From the NCBI GenBank assembly GCA_025360665.1, contig JANYBU010000450.1:1-18870 (forward strand): 18,870 nucleotides of DNA, in the 5' to 3' direction. Position numbers and translations under genes: made by a program. Positions 1-6,469 of this stretch are shown here, in pieces. The number at the start of each line of letters is the position of its first letter. The first letter of the stretch is position 1. The notes under the pieces were generated by a model, which searched no databases, was not told where the DNA came from, and worked only from the letters and a program-made list of their open reading frames with translations. The stretch is from Nitrospira sp. (GTDB taxonomy: Bacteria > Nitrospirota > Nitrospiria > Nitrospirales > Nitrospiraceae).

Positions 1-1
1 G

Positions 2-1690
2 GCTGAACGGCGTCTCGCCTCTCAGTATGCGGTGACCCGAGTCCTTTCCGAGGCGACGACCCTGGAAGAGGCTGTTCCAAAAATCATCCAAGCAATCGGG
101 GAGAGCCTGGAATGGGATCTGGGCGTGTTCTGGCGGGTAGAGAAGGCGTCCGGGGTGCTGCGCTGTCTTGATCAGTGGACGGCGCCGTCCGTGCAGGCCG
201 ATCCGTTTACCATGGCGACCTGGGAGCAAGTGTTTAACCGAGAAGAAGGCTTGCCGGGGCGTATTTGGGCCAGTGGCAAGTCGGCCTGGGTGACGGACGT
301 TGCGCTGGATACCAATCTTCCTCGTGGGGCACAGGCTCGGCAAGTTGGGTTCCACGGAGCATTTGGATTTCCTATTCTCATAGGAAGTGAGATCGAGGGC
401 GTCATCGAATTCTTCAGCCGCCAGGTGCGGCAGCCTGATGACGAGTTATTGAGGATGGTGGAAGACATCGGTCTCAAGATCGGCCAATTTGGCGAGCGGG
501 CTAGAACGGAAGGGGTGTTACAGGACACCGAGGCGCAATTGCGACAGGCGCAGAAGATGGAGGCAGTGGGGCGGTTGGCCGGCGGTGTAGCCCACGACTT
601 CAATAATCTCCTCACGGTGATTCGAGGGTACAGCGAGTTGCTTCTTGGTCGTTTGGGGCCCACCGATGGCATGCGGAAAGATATGGAAGAGATCAAGAAA
701 GCGGCGGACCGGGCCTCCGGGCTGACCCGTCAATTGCTGGCGTTCAGTCGTCGTCAGTTCATCGCGGCGAAAGTCGTCGATCTCAATGCACTCGTGGCCA
801 ATATGGACGGCATGTTGCGGCGTCTCATCGGTGAAGATATCGTCGAACTCTGTGCCGAACTCGATGCTTCGGCCGGCGCCATCAAGGCAGATCCCGGACA
901 GGTCGAGCAGGTCATCATGAATCTGGTGGTCAATGCGCGCGATGCGATGCCCACGGGAGGGCGCCTGACGATCGAAACCCGGAATGTGACGATTGGGAAA
1001 GGGGCGGGCCTGGATGCCGTGGGGGTGGCACCGGGATCGTATGTGTTGCTGGCGGTTCGTGATACCGGCCATGGGATGGATGCTGAGACCCAATCGCATC
1101 TGTTCGAGCCGTTCTTCACGACGAAGGAAAAAGGGAAAGGGACAGGATTGGGACTTTCAACCGTCTATGGCATCGTCAAGCAGAGCGGGGGAAGCATCAC
1201 CGTGGAGAGTGCTCCTGATCGTGGCACGACCTTCCGGATCTATTTCCCACGGGTCGAACAAGGGGTCCAGGCGGCGGCGGGGGCGGTCGAAGCGATCGAT
1301 CCAGCGCGTGGCCGCGAAACGATCCTCTTGGTTGAAGACGAGCCGGCGGTCCGGGGTCTCGTACACGAGACGTTACGGCTTCATGGCTATACGGTGCTGG
1401 AGGCGCGCCATGGCATCGAAGCCCTCCTCACCAGCGCAAAATACGTGGGGCCCATCCATCTGTTGTTGACGGATGTCGTCATGCCACAGATGAGCGGGCC
1501 CGAAGTCGCGGAGAAGCTTCTGACCGTTCGGCCAGGAATCAAAGTGCTCTACATGTCGGGGTATCCGGACCATCCGGTGTTTGACCGAGGCGGCGTGAGC
1601 CGCGAGACCGGGTTCTTGCCGAAGCCCTTCTCCCCCCACGTAATGGCGCAAAAAGTGCGCGAAGTTCTGGATGGTGTGAAAGCCGCCTAG
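2..1690 (+). CDS. Hybrid sensor histidine kinase, GAF-HisKA-HATPase-REC (5' partial)
   Basis: This is a two-component hybrid kinase whose 5' end lies outside the window: the frame stays open from base 2 with kinase-like residues before the first possible start, a GTG at 32. Numbering from that GTG, a GAF-like sensor domain spans about residues 1-155. A short coiled linker leads to the HisKA dimerisation helix with the phospho-acceptor H188 in GGVAHDFNNLL. The HATPase_c domain covers about 285-410, with an N box (NLVVNARDA), DTGHGM and GTGLGLSTVYGI. A C-terminal receiver domain covers about 430-550, with the acidic pair in VEDE, the phospho-acceptor D481 and conserved K531. The attached receiver suggests intramolecular phosphotransfer. 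No transmembrane segment is visible in this portion. The input signal and output partner are unknown. A family A repeat follows the stop codon. Confidence 0.93.
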   Translation, partial: AERRLASQYAVTRVLSEATTLEEAVPKIIQAIGESLEWDLGVFWRVEKASGVLRCLDQWTAPSVQADPFTMATWEQVFNREEGLPGRIWASGKSAWVTDVALDTNLPRGAQARQVGFHGAFGFPILIGSEIEGVIEFFSRQVRQPDDELLRMVEDIGLKIGQFGERARTEGVLQDTEAQLRQAQKMEAVGRLAGGVAHDFNNLLTVIRGYSELLLGRLGPTDGMRKDMEEIKKAADRASGLTRQLLAFSRRQFIAAKVVDLNALVANMDGMLRRLIGEDIVELCAELDASAGAIKADPGQVEQVIMNLVVNARDAMPTGGRLTIETRNVTIGKGAGLDAVGVAPGSYVLLAVRDTGHGMDAETQSHLFEPFFTTKEKGKGTGLGLSTVYGIVKQSGGSITVESAPDRGTTFRIYFPRVEQGVQAAAGAVEAIDPARGRETILLVEDEPAVRGLVHETLRLHGYTVLEARHGIEALLTSAKYVGPIHLLLTDVVMPQMSGPEVAEKLLTVRPGIKVLYMSGYPDHPVFDRGGVSRETGFLPKPFSPHVMAQKVREVLDGVKAA

Positions 1691-1716
1691 CAGGGGGTGG
1701 GGAGGGAGCGGCCAGG

Positions 1717-1782
1717 TGCCCTTCTTGCTCGCAGAACGCGCACGATAGGAATGTGCTCGTTCGATGCGCGCAGTAAAGGGCA
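1717..1782 (+). repeat. Family A imperfect palindrome, copy 1
   Basis: The element starts about 26 nt after the kinase stop codon. Outer arms TGCCCTT (1717) and AAGGGCA (1776) pair. Inner arms TGCTCGCA-GAACG and CGTTCGATGCGCGCA pair around a short central loop, with a 2-nt bulge on the right arm. It differs from copies 2 and 3 by a compensatory pair change (A1736-T1760 here, C-G there) and by a different but still complementary outer stem. Confidence 0.8.
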
Positions 1783-1952
1783 GCCTCGGCCACTCCCTCC
1801 AAGAGATAAGTATGAGAAATCGGAAGGCCGCCTGCTTGTCAATCTTCTGATATCCCTGCCGGATCGCTTGATCTTCAGGCTCGGTTCCGTTTATCGTGAC
1901 TGCACCGAACCAGATACACCAAATAGACGAGACAGATCAGAGATACGCAGTG

Positions 1953-2768
1953 ATGCAACAAGGACGCGAAGTCGACGTCGGACAGTATCGGATCGAGCGA
2001 GAGCCATTCTACGCGGAGGTCCGTGGCGAGATCGGTTTGTTTACGATCGCGGCGAACAGCAAGATGCCGGTTATGCTCAAGGGGCCAACCGGGTGCGGCA
2101 AGACCCGATTCGTCCAGCATATGGCCTACCGGCTTGGTCGTCCCTTGATCACGGTGGCCTGTCACGAAGATCTCACCGCCTCCGATTTAGTGGGGCGGTA
2201 TTTGCTCAAGGGCCAAGAGACAGTCTGGGTCGATGGGCCGCTGACGCTCGGCGTGAAGCATGGCGCGATCGTCTATTTGGACGAAATCGTCGAGGCGCGG
2301 AAGGACACGACGGTCATCATCCATCCCCTGAGCGACGATCGCCGCTTCCTGCCGATTGAAAAGAAAGGCCAGATTCTCGAAGCGGCCGAGGACTTCCTCC
2401 TGGTGATTTCCTACAATCCCGGTTACCAGAGCGTGCTCAAGGATTTGAAGCAAAGTACGAAACAGCGCTTCATGGCGATTGAGTTCGACTATCCGGCGCC
2501 CGACGTCGAAGCCACCGTGGTGGAGCGGGAAGCGGGGGTCAGCCGTGACCTTGCGGCCAGCTTGGTGAAACTCGGCGGGAAGGTGCGGAACCTCAAGAAT
2601 CATGGTTTGGAAGAAGGGGTCAGCACCAGATTGTTGATCTATGCAGGGACACTCATTCGGCAAGGTGTGGCGACCGACCGAGCCTGCGATGTCGCGATCG
2701 CCCGTCCGATCACCGACGATCCCGATATGCAGCGCAGCATTCTGGAATTGGTGAAGGCCATCTTCTGA
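1953..2768 (+). CDS. cbbQ: CbbQ/NirQ/NorQ-type MoxR AAA+ ATPase
   Basis: This is an AAA+ ATPase of the MoxR group. Relatives CbbQ and NorQ form hexamers that work with a VWA partner (CbbO or NorD) to remodel Rubisco or nitric oxide reductase. The sequence shows Walker A GPTGCGKT, the MTASDLVGR-like stretch LTASDLVGRYLL, Walker B IVYLDE, sensor-1 asparagine in ISYNPGYQS and the arginine finger in KQSTKQRF. The C-terminus has the family motif ARPITDDPDM. I prefer the ATG at 1953, which gives 271 aa, close to the usual 265-275. An in-frame GTG at 1896 would add 19 unconserved residues, and neither start has a good ribosome-binding site. The likely partner gene begins at 6470, about 3.7 kb away with accessory genes between. 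The family call is firm, but the specific name cbbQ is not: norQ/nirQ are equally possible and no client enzyme is encoded nearby. Confidence 0.9.
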   Translation: MQQGREVDVGQYRIEREPFYAEVRGEIGLFTIAANSKMPVMLKGPTGCGKTRFVQHMAYRLGRPLITVACHEDLTASDLVGRYLLKGQETVWVDGPLTLGVKHGAIVYLDEIVEARKDTTVIIHPLSDDRRFLPIEKKGQILEAAEDFLLVISYNPGYQSVLKDLKQSTKQRFMAIEFDYPAPDVEATVVEREAGVSRDLAASLVKLGGKVRNLKNHGLEEGVSTRLLIYAGTLIRQGVATDRACDVAIARPITDDPDMQRSILELVKAIF

Positions 2769-2780
2769 TCCCCTCGCTCA

Positions 2781-2965
2781 AGGAGCCTGTCAAACATTGA
2801 CTGTTCTACTGCGACGAACGATCCGTGACCATCTGCTTTGTTCTCGGCTAGAAAAAATCCTCAATGTATTCCAGCGAATACACCTCCGGTTTTTCCTGGC
2901 CTGCGGCCTCGCATCTGGCCACACCTCGTTCGTCTCGTCACGAAAGCAATGTCGGATAGGCTCCT
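2781..2965. repeat. Family C: 185-bp palindromic MITE-like element
   Basis: Imperfect 19-bp terminal inverted repeats lie at 2781-2799 and 2947-2965 and match at 16 of 19 positions. Pairing continues inward, for example GACGAACGA near 2814 against TCGTTCGTC near 2930, and A-rich against T-rich tracts nearer the centre. The exact centre is a perfect hairpin, TGTATTC-CAGC-GAATACA, at 2865-2882. The whole element is therefore one long imperfect palindrome. It encodes no transposase; the open frame from 2838 looks spurious. It ends 14 nt before the ATG of the broken yggU gene. I believe similar elements recur in Nitrospira genomes but cannot check that here. Confidence 0.75.
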
Positions 2966-2979
2966 AGGCCCCGTCACGG

Positions 2980-3300
2980 ATGAACTCGCTGATCGTGCAG
3001 GACACCAAAGCCTGAGCGGTTCTCACCGTTCATATTCAGCCCAAAGCCTCTACCACAGAGTGCGTAGGCTTTCACGGTGACGCGATCAAAATCAGAGTGG
3101 CCGCTCCACCGGTCGATGGCGCAGCCAACGACGAACTGATCCGGTTCTTAGCCCGCCAATTATCGATTCCTTCTACCTCAGTGCGGATCCAATCCGGTGC
3201 GAGCGGACGGCACAAACGTGTCCTTGTCAAAGGGGCCACCGCGCAGTTGGTGATGGCTCGTTTGAATCTTGGACATCGAAAGGGATCGGCGAAGCCATGA
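2980..3300 (+). pseudogene. YggU/DUF167 family protein, interrupted by in-frame TGA
   Basis: The reading frame encodes a DUF167 (COG1872, YggU) protein, a small conserved family of unknown biochemical role. ATG at 2980 gives MNSLIVQDTKA, then TGA at 3013-3015. The same frame continues without further stops as AVLTVHIQPKAS..., then GFHGDAIKIRVAAPPVDGAAN and SIPSTSVRIQSGASGRHK, to the stop at 3298-3300. Without the TGA the product would be about 106 aa, normal for the family. Relatives usually have a glycine at this point, so a single GGA-to-TGA change would explain it. No ATG, GTG or TTG lies between the TGA and GTG 3091, and starting at 3091 would lose the first beta strands. The stop overlaps the ATG of the next lipoprotein gene (ATGA). 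It may be a recent pseudogene, a base-call error or a readthrough site. Confidence 0.8.
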
Positions 3301-3728
3301 GGCACAGAGTGCTGTTCGCTATCGGGGGATCGCTATTGCTTGCCGCCTGTTCGACGGCGCATCCTATTCTGTATCCCAATGCGCATATGCAGTCGGTGGG
3401 GAAAGAGATCGCAGCGCAGGATATTCAGGCTTGTCGGGAGTTAGCAGAAGCAGCAGGGGCTGAGGAAGGCAGTGGGAAGGCTGGTCGTGTAGCGACCGGG
3501 ACCGCAGTAGGAGCCGGAGTCGGCGCGGCAGCCGGGGCGGTCGGCGGGGCCATCTCAGGCGCGGTAGGCCGCGGTTCCATGATCGGAGCTGCGAGCGGAG
3601 CGGTCTGGGGATTGTTGACCGGACTCTACCATGCCGTCGCTGGTCCAGCGCAACCGAATCAGGCCTACACGAACTTCGTGAATCGATGCCTGCAAGAGAA
3701 GGGGTATGAGGTGACGGGGTGGCAGTGA
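3297..3728 (+). CDS. Glycine-zipper lipoprotein, paralogue 1
   Basis: A 143-aa predicted lipoprotein. The N-terminus is a short charged region, a hydrophobic stretch and a lipobox LAAC with Cys18 as the probable lipidated residue. Residues about 60-112 are a glycine/alanine-rich zipper (GAGVGAAAGAVGGAISGAVG), a pattern found in Rcs/SlyB/OmpA-like envelope proteins that insert in or lie against membrane. The C-terminus has a conserved pair: a Cys before EKGYEV, and a terminal TGWQ. The gene starts inside the stop of the yggU frame, so it is probably translationally coupled to it. A paralogue follows at 3942. A family A repeat starts 5 nt after the stop. Function is unknown; an outer-membrane or envelope role is inferred from the lipobox and zipper. 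Confidence 0.85.
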   Translation: MRHRVLFAIGGSLLLAACSTAHPILYPNAHMQSVGKEIAAQDIQACRELAEAAGAEEGSGKAGRVATGTAVGAGVGAAAGAVGGAISGAVGRGSMIGAASGAVWGLLTGLYHAVAGPAQPNQAYTNFVNRCLQEKGYEVTGWQ

Positions 3729-3732
3729 AGGC

Positions 3733-3800
3733 GAGACGGGCGGCCAGCTTCCTTGCTCGCAGACCGCGCACGATCAGAATGTGCTCGGTCGATGCGCGCA
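3733..3800 (+). repeat. Family A imperfect palindrome, copy 2
   Basis: These 68 nt are identical to those at 4383-4450. The inner stem pairs GACCG (C3764) with CGGTC (G3788), with the same 2-nt bulge as copy 1. Unlike copies 1 and 3, the sequence after GCGCGCA does not complement the left outer arm, so the outer stem is absent. It begins 5 nt after the stop codon of the first lipoprotein. Confidence 0.8.
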
Positions 3801-3811
3801 CGTGAGGTCAC

Positions 3812-3864
3812 CCCCTTCCATCCCGCCACGAGTTGGGAGGAGGAGTGGGCGGGATGGAATGGGG
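3812..3864. repeat. Strong inverted repeat between the lipoprotein genes
   Basis: CCCCTTCCATCCCGCC (3812-3827) pairs with GGCGGGATGGAATGGGG (3848-3864) with one extra base and a loop of about 20 nt. No T tract follows, so it is not a classical intrinsic terminator. It could still form a stable transcript hairpin between the two lipoprotein genes. Confidence 0.6.
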
Positions 3865-3941
3865 CGCGCAGTGGAGCCAGACTCCACCGTCTCGCATTGA
3901 AGTGCGTACCATACCGGTAAAAAAATGAGGAGGGCGGGGAA

Positions 3942-4373
3942 TTGAGGAAGTTTCAGGGCATCGTCGTTGCTGGCTCAATTCTATGTCTTGTGGCCTGTGC
4001 GGGGCCGGAGCCGTTGTTGCGGTCGAATGCACATCTCCAGTTACAGGGACGCGAGGCATCGAAGTTGGAGGTAGCAGCCTGCCAAAGTAAGGCGGAAGCG
4101 GCGGGGCTGAAACCGGGTACCGGCAATCGAAGTGGTAATGTGGCTGCTGGAGCCGGGCTGGGTCTAATTAGTGGCGCCGCGGTGGGGGCTTCGAGCGGAC
4201 TCATCGGTGGAGTGCCGGGTGTGGTGATTGGCACAGCGGTCGGCGGTGCGCTCGGAGTGATCATCGGCTCAGTTGGCGGTGCCTACAGACCGCTTGAACC
4301 TGATCCTCCCTACGCCGATGCGGTGGTGCGGTGTTTGGTTGAGAAGGGGTATGACGTGAGTGGCTGGCAGTAA
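3942..4373 (+). CDS. Glycine-zipper lipoprotein, paralogue 2
   Basis: A 143-aa lipoprotein, the same length as the protein at 3297-3728 and clearly paralogous. Both have an N-terminal lipobox (here LVAC, Cys19), a motif S/LNAH followed by LQLQGREA or MQSVGKEI, an AC.....AEAAG segment, a central glycine zipper (about 65-112), and a C-terminal CL.EKGY.V.GWQ. The start is a TTG at 3942, chosen because a strong purine-rich Shine-Dalgarno stretch (GAGGAGGGCGGGGA) lies just before it. An ATG at 3925 is out of frame and ends quickly. The two paralogues have diverged well beyond the identical 68-nt elements behind them. Function is unknown; envelope location is inferred. Confidence 0.83.
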   Translation: MRKFQGIVVAGSILCLVACAGPEPLLRSNAHLQLQGREASKLEVAACQSKAEAAGLKPGTGNRSGNVAAGAGLGLISGAAVGASSGLIGGVPGVVIGTAVGGALGVIIGSVGGAYRPLEPDPPYADAVVRCLVEKGYDVSGWQ

Positions 4374-4382
4374 AGGTGAGGT

Positions 4383-4460
4383 GAGACGGGCGGCCAGCTT
4401 CCTTGCTCGCAGACCGCGCACGATCAGAATGTGCTCGGTCGATGCGCGCAGTAGAAGCTG
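4383..4460 (+). repeat. Family A imperfect palindrome, copy 3
   Basis: Positions 4383-4450 are identical to 3733-3800. Here the outer stem is complete: CAGCTTC (4395-4401) pairs perfectly with GAAGCTG (4454-4460). Inner pair C4414-G4438 corresponds to A-T in copy 1. It starts 9 nt after the stop codon of the second lipoprotein. Confidence 0.8.
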
Positions 4461-4590
4461 ATCCGCCCATCCCACCATGAAGTGGAGTGAAAGAAGAGAA
4501 CAAGTGTGTTTGTTCGACGGCCGCAGTCGGGATTACCCTGGCGGCGAGACCTGAGAGAGTGTGTGTGACAGGAGAGGGACTGAAAACAGC

Positions 4591-5185
4591 ATGCCGAAAC
4601 AAAGAGTACCAATCCCCAAAGCAGTCAGAGAAAAAGTTCTAGCCGAGTTTAATCATAGGTGCGCAGTGTGCGGTACCGATCGACCACAGATCGATCACAT
4701 AGATGAAGATCCGAGCAATAATGACCCTATGAATCTACTTCCGCTTTGTCCAAACTGTCATTTGACAGATAAACATAATCCAACCAGCAGAATAGAAATC
4801 AAGAAGCTGTCACTGTTCCGTTGCTTTAAAGACCCTGCAATACTTACTCCACAGTTTCACCCTCTTTACCTACGGTTGGGATTTCTAGACTCTATTAACC
4901 CGAGTGATGCATCAGTTGAAAACCTAGAGAAGCAGGCAAGCGAATTGGTCGGATTTTGTTCGGGCTCTCAATATGGGTTCTTTTTATGCTCAACAACTGG
5001 AAGAACATCTAGAGCGGCCATCGCGCGGGTATGTGCGAAGTCTTGGGATGGATTATGACCCTGAATATGAAAGACAAGTAAAGGAAGATAATCGGAAATA
5101 TCGCGAACAACTGATCGATGCTAGAGATGTTGTCACCAGGCTAGTCGTTGAATTGCTTCGATACCAAGAATGGAACGAGAAATAA
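4591..5185 (+). pseudogene. HNH endonuclease gene with one-base frameshift
   Basis: The first part encodes an HNH nuclease-like protein. CAVCG and CPNCH are two zinc-knuckle pairs flanking the core IDHIDEDPSNNDPMNLLPLCPNCHL. The ATG at 4591 follows a GGAGAGGG Shine-Dalgarno. After about residue 120 the frame goes off into a poor tail ending at 5058. The next frame carries the natural continuation (FVRALNMGSFYAQQLEE...) to the stop at 5183-5185. Deleting one T from the TTTT run at 4954-4957 joins the two parts into about 197 aa. The gene is much richer in A+T than its neighbours and uses different codons, which suggests recent transfer. It may be a decayed gene, a homopolymer sequencing error or a slippage site. 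No methyltransferase or other restriction partner is nearby. Confidence 0.8.
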
Positions 5186-5256
5186 AAAAAACAGCGAAGA
5201 GAAAATACCGCAAGTTCTCAGCATTCTAGAAGAGGAGTCCTGCACAGAAAGCGAGC

Positions 5257-5898
5257 TCAGCAAAGGTTGGCTTTACAGTCGGTCACCACGAGATTGGTAA
5301 GTTTTTCACCCGCGTCTAGTTCGATAACCAGCCAGGCCAGGCCCCCTAGCCGTTCGTCTTCGTGCGCTCCCGATCCCCCTTCGATCAGGCTGACGATGTA
5401 GTAGCGCCCGGCGGGAATCTTGGTGAACCAGAAATGTCCGGTAGGGTTGGCTCTGGTTGTGCGGAGATAGGGAGCCAGCCGTTTTTCTGTCAGGAGCCTG
5501 GTCAGTGCTTCGTGGGGGCAGTCGGTCTGAGTGCGTGGAGCTGCGACGCTTTCAGGGGAGGCAGGGGGTTCTGTCGTTGAGCAGGATGTCGTCCTAACAT
5601 TGCGATCGAACCAATGACGTGTGTAGGGAGTGATGGGAATGAGATGGATTGGAGCGCCGGCTTGGGTGATAGCCTTCCCGGATGGCGAACTAAGAAACGC
5701 CTGTCCAGACAAAGTGCCTCGTCCCTTCTGCTTGTAGGGGAATAAGTCTTTTTCGTTCAGGCCTGGAGGCTGTGGTGCCATGGCAGGAGACGCCTTGTTG
5801 GACTCAGTGGCCCTCGTCTGGTTGGGCAACAGGCTTCCCAGCAAGAGTACGATGACTGTGGCGCACAGGAGTCGGTTACGCAGTGGCATGGCTGTCAC
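5257..5898 (-). CDS. Secreted protein of unknown function
   Basis: A 213-aa protein with a clear signal peptide: a basic N-terminus, hydrophobic core TVIVLLLGSLL and a likely cleavage near TRATES. The mature part contains a segment that reads like a carboxypeptidase-regulatory/Ig-like fold (GTLSGQAFLSSPSGKAITQAGAPIHLIPITP ... GHFWFTKIPAGRYYIVSL). It has five cysteines after the signal sequence that could form disulfides, including one at the extreme C-terminus. The GTG start at 5898 overlaps the stop of the upstream reductase gene (GTGA), so the two are coupled. An ATG three codons in (5889) is an alternative. I do not recognise a specific function. The coupling to a thiol reductase gene may be meaningful, but the reductase is cytoplasmic and this protein is exported. 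Confidence 0.75.
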   Translation of the reverse strand: MTAMPLRNRLLCATVIVLLLGSLLPNQTRATESNKASPAMAPQPPGLNEKDLFPYKQKGRGTLSGQAFLSSPSGKAITQAGAPIHLIPITPYTRHWFDRNVRTTSCSTTEPPASPESVAAPRTQTDCPHEALTRLLTEKRLAPYLRTTRANPTGHFWFTKIPAGRYYIVSLIEGGSGAHEDERLGGLAWLVIELDAGEKLTNLVVTDCKANLC

Positions 5899-6335
5899 GA
5901 AGCAGATGAGGACGATGCCGGTGTTTCATCCAAGGGTATCGGTGCGGCAGCGGCCTTGTGCCTGAGGGCGCGGCCTTTGTCGGGAGTCGGGTCTGTGACG
6001 ACGCCATAGACTTCACGGCCTTCGTGGCCTTCCGGGAGATATTCCGTGATCGGCATGCCGTCTTCCCGCACAAATAACAGGCAGTGGCAGTATTTGTAGA
6101 TCTGCATTTCATCGCAGGCGCAGATCCAGCGGCGAAGTTTGGCCTCTGCCGGTTTATCTTTGTAGAAATTGCAGGGACAGAGGGGTTTGCCCAGCTCGTC
6201 CATGTGCATCGCGAGGCCTTTGACCACGGCTTCGGTGACTGCGGGCATGGGATGCATGGTCGTTCCGCTCTTCTCAGCGAATCCCTTTACAAACCTCCAC
6301 ATTTTGTCGAGACTCTCTTGCTTGGGCTCAGCCAT
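5895..6335 (-). CDS. ftrB: Ferredoxin-thioredoxin reductase catalytic (beta) subunit-like
   Basis: This protein resembles the catalytic chain of ferredoxin-thioredoxin reductase, which passes electrons from ferredoxin through a [4Fe-4S] cluster to a disulfide and on to thioredoxin. The family pattern CPC-X16-CxC-X8-CHC is intact: C53/C55, C72/C74 and C83/C85. By analogy with the plant and cyanobacterial enzymes, C53, C72, C74 and C83 bind the cluster, C55-C85 is the active disulfide, and H84 lies between. The middle motif is CAC rather than CPC. The chosen ATG (6333-6335 on the complement) has AAAGGAG at good spacing; an upstream ATG has no such site. At 146 aa it is longer than the usual 110-120, with a low-complexity alanine/serine tail. 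No variable (alpha) subunit is seen here. A [2Fe-2S] ferredoxin gene lies at 13357. Confidence 0.88.
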   Translation of the reverse strand: MAEPKQESLDKMWRFVKGFAEKSGTTMHPMPAVTEAVVKGLAMHMDELGKPLCPCNFYKDKPAEAKLRRWICACDEMQIYKYCHCLLFVREDGMPITEYLPEGHEGREVYGVVTDPTPDKGRALRHKAAAAPIPLDETPASSSSAS

Positions 6336-6402
6336 CGCAACTCCTTTGGCAAAAGGCACTGGGCGAAGGGCTAGTGGGAAGACCTGGGCCGCAGGGGCGT
6401 AG

Positions 6403-6431
6403 TTTACAAGCGCTAAGGCGTTCTTTACAAT
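6403..6431 (+). promoter_or_regulatory. Sigma70-type promoter for the CbbO/NorD-like gene
   Basis: TTTACA (6403-6408) and TACAAT (6426-6431) are separated by 17 bp. Transcription would start near 6438, about 30 nt before the ATG at 6470. This argues against an upstream start at 6374, which would lie ahead of the promoter. Confidence 0.55.
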
Positions 6432-6469
6432 CCAACACTTGCTGTAAATTCCGTAGGATTGGATCGAGA

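Noticed and set aside
1697..2359. 220-aa open frame overlapping the MoxR gene
   Set aside because: It is arginine-rich and low-complexity, begins inside a family A repeat and overlaps a well-conserved ATPase in another frame.
3013..3015. TGA in yggU as selenocysteine
   Set aside because: The family has no conserved Cys here and no selenocysteine insertion hairpin is evident just downstream.
2838..3080. 80-aa open frame in the family C element
   Set aside because: It lies mostly inside a palindromic repeat, resembles no family, and runs out of frame over the yggU coding region.
3733..4460. Family A copies as true attC sites
   Set aside because: The canonical GTTRRRY/RYYYAAC core boxes are not visible and no integron integrase is in the window; only the general layout is similar.
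6374..6469. Upstream start for the CbbO-like protein
   Set aside because: It precedes the predicted promoter (6403-6431), adds unconserved Arg/Ser-rich residues and lacks a ribosome-binding site.
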